DNA of 64,000 bases from Mycobacterium sp. 1164985.4 (GCF_001668575.1 NZ_LZMD01000043.1:1-64000); one strand, 5' to 3'. Positions 1 through 10,495 are shown, counted from the stretch's first letter. Numbers and translations: made by a program. Notes: generated by a model from the letters alone, not told the origin.

Positions 1-1
1 C

Positions 2-76
2 CCGGAACCCGCCCTGCCGCCGCTGCGCCGACTCATCGAATCGCCACGTCACGACGTCATCGCGGTGTTGACCCGC
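2..76 (+). pseudogene. fmt: Fragment of methionyl-tRNA formyltransferase (codons near 9-33)
   Basis: Reading from base 2, the plus strand encodes PEPALPPLRRLIE followed by a segment ending DVIAVLTR, which matches the N-terminal part of mycobacterial Fmt (the formyltransferase that formylates initiator Met-tRNA). The start codon would lie just left of the window. After codon 74-76 the Fmt match stops: the expected PD..GRG continuation is absent and the DNA becomes the antisense of the DUF2207 Gly-rich tail. The fragment is therefore either a truncated copy, a rearrangement breakpoint or an assembly join. The family assignment rests on recalled homologous sequence; the abrupt end is seen directly. 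Confidence 0.55.
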
Positions 77-1832
77 CACCACCGCTGCTGCCGCCGCCAC
101 TGGACGACTGCGATGCGGTGTACGCGCCGATCGACGACGACAATGCCGACTCGAAGCTGTCGAAGTTCGCTCCGCCGGAACTGCCGACGAAGCCCGTCCC
201 GCTGGATGAGGACGAGTGGTACCAATCCGGTTGTGGCGCCGGGGTTCCCATCGCCATCTCGTACTTCTTGGCCCACAGCGCCGCGGCGCCCGCCGCGACC
301 GCGAACGGAACGTAGGCGGAGTAGAGGTCCTTGCGCGCGCCGAAGTCGAACCGCGCCTCGGCCGAATCGGTGGTCAACATGCGGTGGAAACCCCCTGCAC
401 GCGACCATAGTTCGCGACCCGCCTCGGTTCGCCGTGTGCCGACGCCGGCGGCCCACGATCCGATCGACAGCAGGAAGAACGCCGCGAACGGCAACGCCCA
501 CATCGTGGTCGGGAACAGCCAGCGGAAGACGGCACACAGCATGAGCAGGAACGCGATCGCGTTCGCGGTCCGTAGCCACAGTTCCTTGCTGCGCTTGACG
601 AGCAGCTTGTTGTCGAAGGCCCAATTCTGTACGGCCTTGGTCAGATCGGTTTTGGCCTTGTTGAGCTTCTGCCCCGACTTGACCGTCTTCTTCGCCTCGA
701 ACTCGCTGCCAGGATGCAACAGCTTCAACACCGATCCGACGGTCACGCTGACCGGATCGACGTCGGCCCACGCACCGTGTTCGGCGATGCTGCGGATCTT
801 CCAATGGTGGACGCTGACCTGGCGGAGTTCGATCAGACCCCGTTCCGCGAGGTAGAACAGCGTCGCGGTGAGTGCCTGTTTGGGCACCGCCTCGGTGCGG
901 ATGTACTCGGTCTGCACCGGGCCCAGCCCCTGGGGCGGCGCGTACTGCAGCGGGAAACCCGGCGACGGTTCGACCGTGGTGCGGTACCACAGCAGGGCCG
1001 CCAGACCGGACGCGACAGTCAGCCCCGCGACCCACAGCACTCCGGTCAGCGTCCGTCCCAGCACCCGATCCCACTTGTAGCTCCACGGCAGCTCGACTCG
1101 TGGCGGCGTCGGTACGTCCACGCTCGCGCGCACCGTCACGGGCGTCCGCGGCGGCAGGTTGCGCGCCGAGAACGTGACCCTGTGCCCCGTCGTCGTCAGA
1201 CCCTGACACGGTCTGCCGACGCCGTAGCCGACCGAACACTGCACGGCGGGAACGTCTCCGGGCAGCCGAACCGAGATGTCGGCGCGTTCGATCTTGTTGT
1301 TCCAGGCCGGCGCGATCACGTTCCAGAAGAACACCGAACCCGTGTCGGCGGGTTCGCCCGTCGAGCTGGCGAACCGGCGGTCGGCTCCGGTGGTCCCGGG
1401 GTCCAGGACGCCGTCGACGGAGTAGCGGATCTCGTACACGTGCTCGCCGTAGCTGAGGTAGCTGCCGGGGTCGCCGATCTTGGCCACCAGGAACCGCTCG
1501 TCGCCCTCCCACAGCATCTCGTAGGGCACCGAGTCGCCGTCGAGCAGAATCGATTTGATGTCCGGCACCTGGCGGACGCGAGGGCTGCTGGCGTTGGTCA
1601 CGTCCCAGTACCGGAAGATCCCGTGCCGGCTGGTCGGGAAATCCGCGGTTATGGTCTCCACGGCGTTCAGGCGGCCCTGCCCGTCGACGACGAAATCCAC
1701 CTTGTAGTTCGTGATGACGACGGGGTCGTCGGCGGCAGGTGCGTTCGAGTCGCCGGCGGTGAACACCAGGGGCCACAGCACCGCAAACGCCAACACCAGC
1801 AACGTGAACACCCACGCGAACAGCCGACGCAT
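57..1832 (-). CDS. DUF2207 domain membrane protein (paralogue 1)
   Basis: 591-residue protein of unknown function. It has an N-terminal hydrophobic segment (residues about 5-26), a long extracytoplasmic DUF2207 region with the family-like stretch GIFRYWDV near residue 75, a second membrane segment near residues 255-280, a pair near 425-470 and a weaker one near 515-530, then a Ser/Gly-rich tail. ATG at 1832 has a good GGAGG site 5 bases upstream. It is about 70% alike by eye to the next gene (1943-3757), so the two are tandem duplicates. Its last residues (STPR) are written on the antisense of an fmt-like stretch, and its Gly-rich tail is shorter than in the paralogue, suggesting the natural C terminus was lost at a junction. 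DUF2207 proteins are often near LemA; none is seen here. Confidence 0.85.
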   Translation of the reverse strand: MRRLFAWVFTLLVLAFAVLWPLVFTAGDSNAPAADDPVVITNYKVDFVVDGQGRLNAVETITADFPTSRHGIFRYWDVTNASSPRVRQVPDIKSILLDGDSVPYEMLWEGDERFLVAKIGDPGSYLSYGEHVYEIRYSVDGVLDPGTTGADRRFASSTGEPADTGSVFFWNVIAPAWNNKIERADISVRLPGDVPAVQCSVGYGVGRPCQGLTTTGHRVTFSARNLPPRTPVTVRASVDVPTPPRVELPWSYKWDRVLGRTLTGVLWVAGLTVASGLAALLWYRTTVEPSPGFPLQYAPPQGLGPVQTEYIRTEAVPKQALTATLFYLAERGLIELRQVSVHHWKIRSIAEHGAWADVDPVSVTVGSVLKLLHPGSEFEAKKTVKSGQKLNKAKTDLTKAVQNWAFDNKLLVKRSKELWLRTANAIAFLLMLCAVFRWLFPTTMWALPFAAFFLLSIGSWAAGVGTRRTEAGRELWSRAGGFHRMLTTDSAEARFDFGARKDLYSAYVPFAVAAGAAALWAKKYEMAMGTPAPQPDWYHSSSSSGTGFVGSSGGANFDSFESALSSSIGAYTASQSSSGGGSSGGGGSTPR

Positions 1833-1942
1833 GCGGACCTCCTGTTGCGTGCGACCCCGGTTTTCCGGTTCACCCTAAGTGCAACGTGGCGATTTCGACG
1901 TGAACTCGCCGGTGATCGTCTTCTCGACGGCCGGGGCGGGGC

Positions 1943-3757
1943 TCACCACGAGCCGCCCCCGCCCCCCCCGCCACCGAAACCGCCGCCGCCGCTGAAGCCG
2001 CCGCCGAAACCGGTACCGCTGAACCCACCACCGCTTGTGCTGCTCGACGACTGGGATGTCGTGTAGGCGCCGATCGACGACGACAACGCCGATTCGAAGC
2101 TGTCGAAGCCATCGAAGCCATCGAAGCCCCCGAAACCGGAACCGCCGTAGGTGTAGACGGCGCCAGTGGCGGAGGTGGTGTGATACCAATCCGGTTGCGG
2201 TGCAGCCGAACCCGTGTCCGCCTCGTATTTCTTCGCCCACGCCGCCGCGGCGCCCGCGGCCACCGCGTAGGGAACATACGCCGAATACCGGTCGCTACGG
2301 GCCCCGAAGTCGAACCGCGCCTCGGCCGAATCGGTGGTGAGCATGCGATGGAAACCGCCCGCGCGCGACCACAGTTCACGGCCCGCCTCGGTCCGGCGGG
2401 TTCCCACGCCCGCGGCCCACGACCCCAGCGTCAGCAGGAAGAACGCCCCGAAGGGCAATGCCCACATCGTGGTGGGGAACCCCCAACGGAACACGCCGAA
2501 CGGGATGAGCAACAACGCGATCACGTTCGCCGCGCGCACCCACAACTCGCTTCGCGCCTTGACCAGCAGCGTGCCGTCGGCCCATTTTTCGACGGCCTTG
2601 GTCATGCCGGACTTCGCCCTCGAGAGCTTTTCTCCGGATCGCGCGGTCTCGTTCGCTTCGAACTCTTCGCCCGGGCTCGTCACCCTCAGCGCCGACCCGA
2701 CGGCGACGCTGACCGGATCGACGTCGCGCCAGGCCACGCGCTCGGCCTGACCGCGAATACGCCAGTGTCCGTTGGTCATCTGCCGCAACTCGACCAATCC
2801 GCGTTCGGCGAGATGGAACAGCGTGGCGGTGAGGGCCCGTTTGGGCACCGCCTCGGTGCGGATGTACTCGGTCTGAACCGGGCCGAGACCCTCTGGCGGT
2901 GCGTACTGCAACGGGAACCCGGGCGGTCGTTCGACGGTGCTGCGATACCACGCCAGACCCGCCAAGCCGGCCGCCGCGGTGAACGCCGCGATCCACCACA
3001 CACTCGATAGTGACTGCCCGAGGACGCCATCCCATCTGGGTGTCCACGGGACCGTGGCGCGCGGGGGGGTCGGCACGTCGACGCCCGCAAGAATCGTCAC
3101 CGGAGTCCGCGGGGCCAGATGCCTGGCCGACAGTCGCACCTTGGTGCCGTCGATCGTCAGGTTCTCGCACGGTGCCCCCACGCCGTAGCCGACCGAACAC
3201 TGCACGCGGGGGACCCCACCGGGGAAGGCGACCGAGATGTCGGCGTTGTTGATCGTGTTGTTCCACGCAGGGGCGATCACGTTCCAGTAGAAGACCGAAT
3301 CGGCAGGGGCGCCGGCGGTATTCGGATCGAGGACGCCGTCGATGGAGTACCGGATCTCAAAGACCTGTTTGCCGCCGCTCAGCGTGCGGTCGGGGTCGCC
3401 GATCCTGGCGACGCGGAAGCGCCGACCGTCCTCCCAAAGCATCTGATAGGGAACGCTTTTCCCGTTCAGGGAGATCGATTCGATCTCGGGTATCTGGCGC
3501 ACATGGGTGTCGTTGCGGTTGGTGACGTCCCAATAGCGGAAGATTCCGTGCCTGTCGCCGGGAAACGACGCGGTGATGGTCTCGACGGCCTCAAGCCGGC
3601 CGTCGGCGTCGATGACGAAATCCGCGTGGAAGTGGGTGATGACGACCGGATCGGCGGCGGGGGCGGCATCGAAGTCGCCGCCGGTGAGTGTCACCGGCCA
3701 CAACACCCCAAAGGCCAACGCCAGCAGGCTGATAACCAACACGAGCCGCCGACGCAC
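1943..3757 (-). CDS. DUF2207 domain membrane protein (paralogue 2)
   Basis: 604-residue paralogue of the neighbouring DUF2207 protein. A GTG start at 3757 is chosen because it is preceded by AGGAGGTTCAC and gives VRRRLVLVIS..., a membrane segment equivalent to that of the first copy; the frame stays open much further upstream but overlaps priA. Layout is the same: N-terminal anchor, DUF2207 region, membrane segments near residues 255-280 and 430-475, then a long tail rich in Ser, Thr, Phe and Gly that ends in a run of nine Gly/Ser and Trp. Such low-complexity tails may be exposed or associate with the wall, but the function is unknown. It lies 32 bp downstream of priA. Confidence 0.85.
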   Translation of the reverse strand: MRRRLVLVISLLALAFGVLWPVTLTGGDFDAAPAADPVVITHFHADFVIDADGRLEAVETITASFPGDRHGIFRYWDVTNRNDTHVRQIPEIESISLNGKSVPYQMLWEDGRRFRVARIGDPDRTLSGGKQVFEIRYSIDGVLDPNTAGAPADSVFYWNVIAPAWNNTINNADISVAFPGGVPRVQCSVGYGVGAPCENLTIDGTKVRLSARHLAPRTPVTILAGVDVPTPPRATVPWTPRWDGVLGQSLSSVWWIAAFTAAAGLAGLAWYRSTVERPPGFPLQYAPPEGLGPVQTEYIRTEAVPKRALTATLFHLAERGLVELRQMTNGHWRIRGQAERVAWRDVDPVSVAVGSALRVTSPGEEFEANETARSGEKLSRAKSGMTKAVEKWADGTLLVKARSELWVRAANVIALLLIPFGVFRWGFPTTMWALPFGAFFLLTLGSWAAGVGTRRTEAGRELWSRAGGFHRMLTTDSAEARFDFGARSDRYSAYVPYAVAAGAAAAWAKKYEADTGSAAPQPDWYHTTSATGAVYTYGGSGFGGFDGFDGFDSFESALSSSIGAYTTSQSSSSTSGGGFSGTGFGGGFSGGGGFGGGGGGGGSW

Positions 3758-3789
3758 GTGAACCTCCTGTCGCCAGGTCGGTGTCCGGG

Positions 3790-5817
3790 TCACCCGATGT
3801 GCAGCGGGTCGATCTGGACGCGGACCGGCTGTTGGTCGTGACGGGCGCTGAGCACGGCGGTGGCCCGGCGCAGGGCCGAGGATAGGGCCAGGCCCGTATC
3901 GCGCGGAACCCGGAGCAGCATCCGGATCACCGCCGCGTCCGGCGGCAGGCCCGGTGGACGGCGAGCGCCGACCGGCAGTTCCACCGGTCCGAGTTGTTCG
4001 GCGAGATCGGGGAGGTCGGCGCTGTCGAGCAGCGCGTGCACCGCCTCGGGTATCCCGTCGATCGCGGCCATGTGCACGGCGGGCGGAAGGCCGACTTCGG
4101 CGCGGGCGTTCACCTCGGCGTCCGCGTGCCCGACGGGGTCCCAGCGGATCAGCGCCTGCACGGTGGGGATCGCGGATTCGGCGACGGCAGCGATCACCCC
4201 GCCCTCGCCGCGGCTGCGCACCAGGGCGCCAGCGGCCATCCAGCGGCGCAGGGTGTCCTCGGCTGCCCGCAGGTCCTGGCGGCCGAGCAGTGCCCAGCTG
4301 TCCAGCAGCAGCGCGGCCCCGTAACCGCCCGCGGCCACCGGTTCGGCGCCGGGCGTCGCCACCACGACCGCGGCGCGCTGCGGCACCTCGGTGACCATCG
4401 CGTCGCCGCCGGACGTGATGACCGTCGTACCCGGGAAGGCGCGGCCTAGCTCCTCGGCGGTGCGCCGGGCGCCGACGACGACCGCCCGCACCGCGTCCGA
4501 GCCGCAGCGGGCGCAACGCAGCGACGCGTGCGCGCGGCCGCACCACCGGCACACCGCGCCCGCGGCGTCGCGGTCGGGCAGCGACAGAGGGCCGGTGCAG
4601 TGCCGGCATCGGGCGATGGTCCGGCAGCGCGCACACGCGAGGGCGGGCACGTAGCCGCGCCGGGGCACCTGCACCAGCACGGGGGCGCCGGACTCCAGCG
4701 CCTTGCGCGCGGCCTGCAGCGCCATGGACGGAAGCCGGGCCGTCCGTGCGGCCGGGTCGCGCTCCTGTTCGAAACCGCTGTCCTCGAGGGCGACGACGCG
4801 CGGCGAGGCCACCCGCACCGCGGGCCGCAGCGCCACCAGATCGTGTGCCCAGCCGCTGCGCACCAGCGCCTGCGCCTCGGCGGTCCTGGCGTAGCCGCCG
4901 ATCAGCGCCGCGCAGCGGAGTTGGTGCGCGCGCAGCATGGCCACCTCACGCGCATGTGGATACGGCGCGCGCGGTTCGGCGAGCGTGTCGTCGCCGTCGT
5001 CCCACACCATCACCAGACCCAAGTCGGCGACCGGGGCGAACACCGCGCTGCGGGTGCCGATCACCAGCCGGGCGCTGCCGCGCAGCACCGACAGCCAGCG
5101 CCGATACCGTTGTGCGGGGCCCAGTCCGGCCGACAACGCCACCACCAGGCCCTCGTGCAGCAGTCCGAGCGCCGCGGCGTGCACGGCGTCGATATCCCGT
5201 TGATCCGGCACGATCACCAGCGCGCCCCGGCCCGCGTTGACCATCACCGCCGCGGCTTCGGCCAGCCGATCGGCCCATGCCTCTCCGGGCAGCGCCTGCC
5301 ACACCGCGCGGGCGGCGCGTCCGCCGGTCAGCGCCGCGAGGAATTGCTCCCCGCGGCCGTAGGAGTTCCAGGCCGCGGTGTCGACCGGGCGGCGCTCGGC
5401 TTGCGTCGGCTGCGGCGGGTCCTGCTTCTCGACGCGCGCGTGGCGCGGCGGGACGGCCAGCCGCAGGACGTCGGCGCGGGTGCCGGCGTAGCGGGCCGCC
5501 ACGGCGTCGGCCAGCCGGCGAATGTCTGGCGTCAGCACCGGTTCCGGTGACACCACGCGATCCAGCCAGCCGAGCTTGCCGACGTGGTCGGTGTCGGACC
5601 GCCGTTCCAGGACGAACGCATCGACCAGCCGTCCGTGAAACCGCACCCGCACACGGACGCCGGGCTGGGCGTCGTCGGACTGCTCGGCCGACACCAGGTA
5701 GTCGAATTCGCGGTCCAGGTGCGGCACCGTCAGCATGGGCAGTACCCGCGCGACCGGTTCGTGCTCGGCGGGCTGTCGGGTGGCGCCCGGGCGGGCCGGG
5801 CCGTCGGGTGCCGTCAC
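3790..5817 (-). CDS. priA: PriA-like primosomal protein N', helicase motifs degenerate
   Basis: 675-residue PriA homologue. PriA recognises stalled forks and reloads the replication machinery. The N-terminal DNA-binding part is present (DREFDYLV near residue 35) and the zinc-binding region holds eight Cys in CxxC pairs ([13 protein letters not shown] and CRWCG...CARCG). The Walker A site expected near the middle is replaced by TGGRAARA and the DEAD/H box by WDDGDD, so ATP-driven helicase activity is unlikely; this is the known actinobacterial condition. The GTG at 5817 is chosen because it overlaps the upstream lysoplasmalogenase stop as GTGA. Frame continues upstream as open sequence but antisense to the esterase gene. 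Confidence 0.88.
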   Translation of the reverse strand: MTAPDGPARPGATRQPAEHEPVARVLPMLTVPHLDREFDYLVSAEQSDDAQPGVRVRVRFHGRLVDAFVLERRSDTDHVGKLGWLDRVVSPEPVLTPDIRRLADAVAARYAGTRADVLRLAVPPRHARVEKQDPPQPTQAERRPVDTAAWNSYGRGEQFLAALTGGRAARAVWQALPGEAWADRLAEAAAVMVNAGRGALVIVPDQRDIDAVHAAALGLLHEGLVVALSAGLGPAQRYRRWLSVLRGSARLVIGTRSAVFAPVADLGLVMVWDDGDDTLAEPRAPYPHAREVAMLRAHQLRCAALIGGYARTAEAQALVRSGWAHDLVALRPAVRVASPRVVALEDSGFEQERDPAARTARLPSMALQAARKALESGAPVLVQVPRRGYVPALACARCRTIARCRHCTGPLSLPDRDAAGAVCRWCGRAHASLRCARCGSDAVRAVVVGARRTAEELGRAFPGTTVITSGGDAMVTEVPQRAAVVVATPGAEPVAAGGYGAALLLDSWALLGRQDLRAAEDTLRRWMAAGALVRSRGEGGVIAAVAESAIPTVQALIRWDPVGHADAEVNARAEVGLPPAVHMAAIDGIPEAVHALLDSADLPDLAEQLGPVELPVGARRPPGLPPDAAVIRMLLRVPRDTGLALSSALRRATAVLSARHDQQPVRVQIDPLHIG

Positions 5818-6536
5818 GCAGACGTGATAGCAGACGACACCGACGCCCTGCCGAAGAAGAACCCGGCGGTGATGAGCATCAGCGAGGCCGCGTACACCCA
5901 CCAGATCGGCACTGCGAGGGCCTCGGAACCTAGTACGAACTTGCCGATCCCGATCATCGCGTCCGACACCGCGAAGCACACCGCGCCCAACGCCGTCCAC
6001 GGTGTGGGCAGCCGCGCCATCAGCGCCGCACACACCATCGCGCCGAGCACGGTGATGTACAGCGTGACCGGGAGGGCCATGCCCTCGGCGACGAGTCGCG
6101 ACCAGAACCACACCAGCAGCGCCAGGCAGGCCGCGACCGTGAGCGCGGCCGCGGCCAGGCGCGGCGCCGAGCGGGTTACCAGCGGCCACAGCGCGGCCAG
6201 GAAGCACAGGTGCGCGAAGAGGAAGGCGCCCAGCCCCAGCACGAACGACGGCTCCCACCACGGCAGCGCCAGCAGGAAATCGCCCGCGGCTGAAAACAGC
6301 AGCGCGGCCACCAGCCAGCGTCGTTCGCGAGTGACCGGATGCGTCAGCGCGGCCACGGCCAACAACACCGCCGCGGCGGCCTTGACCGCGGGCTGCAAGG
6401 TGAACTGACCGGTGAGCTCGGCACCGGCGGAAACACGTACCGCGGTGACGATCAGAAACACTCCGTAGCAGGCAGCGACGACGGCAGCGGCCACCCACAG
6501 AATCCTGGTGCGCGCGTGAACGTACGGTGTCTCCAT
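5814..6536 (-). CDS. Lysoplasmalogenase-like membrane protein (YhhN family)
   Basis: 240-residue integral membrane protein with about eight hydrophobic segments, of the YhhN/TMEM86 family. Characterised members hydrolyse the vinyl ether of lysoplasmalogens; the substrate in mycobacteria is not established. Conserved acidic and polar positions fall in membrane segments ([22 protein letters not shown]). The start used is ATG 6536 (METPYV), which shares CATG with the divergent esterase start. A longer form is open to 6572 but would run into that gene. It is translationally coupled to priA by a GTGA overlap. Same neighbour order (lipase, membrane protein, priA) is known in M. tuberculosis. Confidence 0.8.
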   Translation of the reverse strand: METPYVHARTRILWVAAAVVAACYGVFLIVTAVRVSAGAELTGQFTLQPAVKAAAAVLLAVAALTHPVTRERRWLVAALLFSAAGDFLLALPWWEPSFVLGLGAFLFAHLCFLAALWPLVTRSAPRLAAAALTVAACLALLVWFWSRLVAEGMALPVTLYITVLGAMVCAALMARLPTPWTALGAVCFAVSDAMIGIGKFVLGSEALAVPIWWVYAASLMLITAGFFFGRASVSSAITSA

Positions 6537-7482
6537 GTCTGTCGCTGAAGAGAAGCCGGCTGTCGACGCCATTCTGCTGAAGGTACTGGAGGCGGTCCCG
6601 TTTCAGTTGACAACCGACGGCGGTCCGCAGGCGGCGCGGGAGCGCTTCAACGCGCTGCCCCGCATCGAGATCCTGCCCGAGATGCGCGCCGAGGACCGCG
6701 CGGTCGACGGGCCCGGCGGCCCGATCCCGGTGCGGGTGTACCGGCCGCCGACCGAAACCGAGGCGCCGCCCCCGGTCGTGCTGTTCTTCCACGGCGGGGG
6801 CTGGTCGGTCGGTGATCTCGACAGCTACGACGGGACGGCCCGACGGCACGCGGCCGACGCCGATGCCGTGGTGGTCTCGGTCGACTACCGGCTCGCGCCC
6901 GAGCACCCCTACCCCGCCGCCGTCGACGACGTGTGGGCGGTGACGCAGTGGGTGGCCGAACACGCCGACGAGTTGCGGGTCGACGCGTCGCGGCTCGCGG
7001 TGGCCGGTGATTCGGCGGGCGGCAACCTCGCCGCGGTGGTGGCGCAGCTGGCGCGCGAAAGCGGGCCCGCGATCCGCTTTCAGCTGCTGTGGTATCCGGC
7101 GACGACGTGGGATACCTCGTTGCCGTCGTTCGCGGAGAACGCCGACGCGCCGATCCTGAATCTCGCTGCGATAGGCGGGATTTCGCGGTGGTACATCGGC
7201 GACATGGACCTGTCAGACATGCCTGCGACGCTGGCGCCCGCGCGCGCGAAGGATCTGCGCGGCCTGCCGCCGGCCTACATCGCCGTCGCGGGACATGATC
7301 CGTTGCGCGACGACGGCACCCGGTACGCCGAGTTGCTGTTTGCCGCGGGCGTTCCCGTCGAAGTGCACAACGCCGAGACGCTCGTCCACGGCTACCTCGG
7401 TTTTGCGGGCGTGGTGCCCGCAGCGACCGAGGCCGCCGAACGGGGATTGCGGGCGCTGCGCACCGCCTTACACGCCGTGTGA
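6535..7482 (+). CDS. Alpha/beta hydrolase, HSL-type esterase (LipH/LipI-like)
   Basis: 315-residue esterase of the hormone-sensitive-lipase class. The oxyanion-hole motif HGGGW is at residues 86-90 and the nucleophile is Ser160 in GDSAGG; Asp in GHDPLRDD (about residue 260) and His in LVHGYLGF (about 285) complete the triad. Such enzymes hydrolyse short-chain esters in the cytosol. No signal peptide. The start ATG at 6535 overlaps the divergent lysoplasmalogenase ATG, so there is no room for a ribosome site independent of the opposite coding sequence; a leaderless or very short leader message is likely. In M. tuberculosis lipH and lipI stand at this position. Confidence 0.88.
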   Translation: MSVAEEKPAVDAILLKVLEAVPFQLTTDGGPQAARERFNALPRIEILPEMRAEDRAVDGPGGPIPVRVYRPPTETEAPPPVVLFFHGGGWSVGDLDSYDGTARRHAADADAVVVSVDYRLAPEHPYPAAVDDVWAVTQWVAEHADELRVDASRLAVAGDSAGGNLAAVVAQLARESGPAIRFQLLWYPATTWDTSLPSFAENADAPILNLAAIGGISRWYIGDMDLSDMPATLAPARAKDLRGLPPAYIAVAGHDPLRDDGTRYAELLFAAGVPVEVHNAETLVHGYLGFAGVVPAATEAAERGLRALRTALHAV

Positions 7483-7483
7483 A

Positions 7484-7651
7484 CACAACGACAGCCGCGC
7501 TCACGACCCGGCCGCGACAGACCACTACGTGGTCGACTTCGTGATCGTCACCGTCGGCGAGGACGGCAAACTGCTCGCCAACTGGGTCGAGCGCAGTGCT
7601 TGGGAGTTGTCGCGACGGCTGACCGATGGGGGTACCGTGAGCGGGACGTGA
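7484..7651 (+). pseudogene. Possible C-terminal remnant of an NTF2/SnoaL-like gene
   Basis: The gap between the esterase and the monooxygenase encodes, in one frame, about 55 residues containing DHYVVDFVIVTVGEDGK and LLANWVERSAWELSRRL. This has the look of the last beta strands and helix of an NTF2-like (SnoaL) fold, and codon use is coding-like, but there is no start codon or N-terminal half: upstream the frame is only a shadow of the esterase gene. The likely reading is a decayed gene end. It could also be chance coding potential in GC-rich DNA. Confidence 0.3.
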
Positions 7652-7668
7652 GCAGCGCGGGAGGCCCT

Positions 7669-9150
7669 ATGACAGTGCCCGATCACGACACCCTCATCGT
7701 CGGCGCCGGCTTCTCCGGTATCGGCGCCGGGATCAACCTCGACAAGGCAGGACTCGGTGACTACCTGATCGTCGAGGCCGGCGAGGGTCCCGGCGGCACC
7801 TGGTACTGGAACACGTATCCCGGTATCGCCGTTGACATTCCGTCGTTCTCATATCAGTTCTCCTTCGAGCAGAGTCCGGAGTGGACCCGCACGTACGCGC
7901 CGGGACACGAGTTGCGCGCGTACGCCGAGCACTGCGTCGACAAGTACGGGCTGCGTCCCAAGATCCGCTTCAACACCAAGGTTCTCGGCGCCGTGTTCGA
8001 CGACGACCACAGCATGTGGCGGGTCGAACTCGACTCCGGCGAGGTCGTCACCGCGCGGTTTTTGATCAACGCGTGCGGCGTGCTGATCACGCCGAAACTG
8101 CCCGATATCGACGGGGTGGACTCGTTCGCCGGGGTCACGATGCACACCGCGCGTTGGGACCACGAGCAGGACCTGACCGGTAAGCGGGTCGCGGTCATCG
8201 GCACCGGAGCGTCGGCGGTGCAGGTGATCCCCGAGATCGCGCCGATCGTCAAGCAACTCACCGTTTTTCAGCGCACGCCGATCTGGTGTTTTCCGAAGTT
8301 CGACGTGCCGCTGTCCCCGACGGCGCGGCGGATGATGCGGCTGCCCGGCGGCCACGTCGTGCAACGGCTGCTCAGCCAGGCCTATGTCGAGCTGACGTTC
8401 ACGCTGCCCGCGCAGTACTTCACCATCAATCCGATGGCCAAGAACATGTCCAAGGTCGGCGAGGCGTATCTGCGCAAGGAGGTCGACGACCCGGAGGTCC
8501 GCGACAAGCTCACGCCGCGCTATGCGGTCGGATGTAAGCGGCCCGGCTTCCACAACACCTACCTGTCGACGTACAACCGCGACAACGTCGAGTTGGTCAC
8601 CGAGCCGATCGACAAGATCACCGGCTCGGGTGTGGCGACCGCCGACGGTATGACCCGCGACGTCGACGTGCTGATCCTGGCCACCGGGTTCAAGGTGATG
8701 GACGCCGACGACATGCCGACCTATCCGGTCACCGGCTCGGGCGGTCGGTCGTGGAGCCAACACTGGCAGGAGAACCGACTGCAGGCCTACGAAGGCGTGA
8801 GCGTGCCGGGCTTCCCGAACTTCTTCACGGTGTTCGGCCCGTACGGCTACGTCGGCTCGTCGTACTTCGCGCTGATCGAGACCCAGACCCACCACATCGT
8901 GCGCTGCCTCAAGCACGCCCGGCGCAAGAACGCGCGCCGCGTGGAGGTGACGCAGGAGGCCAACGACCGCTACTTCGCGGAGATGATGCGCAAGCGTCAT
9001 CGCCAGATCTTCTGGCAGGAAAGCTGCCAGCTGGCCAACAGCTACTACTTCGACAAGAACGGCGATGCGCCGCTGCGCCCTACCACCACACTCGAGGCCC
9101 TGTACCGCAGCCGCCGCTTCCCGCTGCGGGACTACGCGTTCAGCTCCTGA
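7669..9150 (+). CDS. FAD-dependent monooxygenase, Baeyer-Villiger type
   Basis: 493-residue class B flavoprotein monooxygenase. FAD-binding GAGFSG is near residue 12, the second nucleotide-binding GTGAS near residue 180, and the Baeyer-Villiger fingerprint F-x-G-x3-H-x3-W-D is present (FAGVTMHTARWD, about residues 148-159). GGTWYWNTYPG is also typical. It should use NADPH and O2 to insert oxygen into ketones or oxidise heteroatoms; the substrate is unknown. ATG at 7669 is chosen for the GGGAGG site 5-10 bases upstream; the frame is open upstream without similarity. It stands tail-to-tail with metK, as the Rv1393c monooxygenase does in M. tuberculosis. Confidence 0.87.
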   Translation: MTVPDHDTLIVGAGFSGIGAGINLDKAGLGDYLIVEAGEGPGGTWYWNTYPGIAVDIPSFSYQFSFEQSPEWTRTYAPGHELRAYAEHCVDKYGLRPKIRFNTKVLGAVFDDDHSMWRVELDSGEVVTARFLINACGVLITPKLPDIDGVDSFAGVTMHTARWDHEQDLTGKRVAVIGTGASAVQVIPEIAPIVKQLTVFQRTPIWCFPKFDVPLSPTARRMMRLPGGHVVQRLLSQAYVELTFTLPAQYFTINPMAKNMSKVGEAYLRKEVDDPEVRDKLTPRYAVGCKRPGFHNTYLSTYNRDNVELVTEPIDKITGSGVATADGMTRDVDVLILATGFKVMDADDMPTYPVTGSGGRSWSQHWQENRLQAYEGVSVPGFPNFFTVFGPYGYVGSSYFALIETQTHHIVRCLKHARRKNARRVEVTQEANDRYFAEMMRKRHRQIFWQESCQLANSYYFDKNGDAPLRPTTTLEALYRSRRFPLRDYAFSS

Positions 9151-9174
9151 GCGGGATCTCTTCTCCTCGCGGAC

Positions 9175-9222
9175 AGACGCAAAACTGCCCGATTTCGCGT
9201 GGAAATGGGCAGTTTCACGTCT
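9175..9222. terminator. Bidirectional hairpin between monooxygenase and metK
   Basis: A 48-bp, almost fully paired inverted repeat in the convergent gap. AGACG (9175-9179) pairs with CGTCT (9218-9222), AAACTGCCC (9182-9190) with GGGCAGTTT (9207-9215), and ATTTC (9192-9196) with GAAAT (9202-9206), leaving a 5-base loop. There is no T tract on either side, as is common in mycobacterial intrinsic terminators. Confidence 0.7.
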
Positions 9223-9238
9223 GCTCGGCGTTAGCTCG

Positions 9239-10447
<1,209 letters not shown>

Positions 10448-10463
10448 GGTGTGATCCTTCCCG

Positions 10464-10479
10464 CTCAAGTCAACTTGAG
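10464..10479. promoter_or_regulatory. Perfect 7-bp inverted repeat in the metK leader
   Basis: CTCAAGT (10464-10470) and ACTTGAG (10473-10479) form a perfect dyad with a 2-bp centre. It lies between the likely metK transcription start and the GGAAGGA ribosome site, 17 bp before the start codon. It could be an operator or a small leader hairpin. No SAM riboswitch core was recognised in the short leader. Confidence 0.45.
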
Positions 10480-10495
10480 TTAGTTAGTTCATCAA

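Noticed and set aside
1943..1990. C/G runs and Gly-rich repeat read as a possible repeat element or GC-rich origin
   Set aside because: It is simply the coding sequence of the Gly-rich tail of the DUF2207 protein.
5818..6963. Upstream extension of the priA frame
   Set aside because: The frame stays open, but the sequence is antisense to the esterase and out of frame with the lysoplasmalogenase; the GTGA overlap fixes the priA start at 5817.
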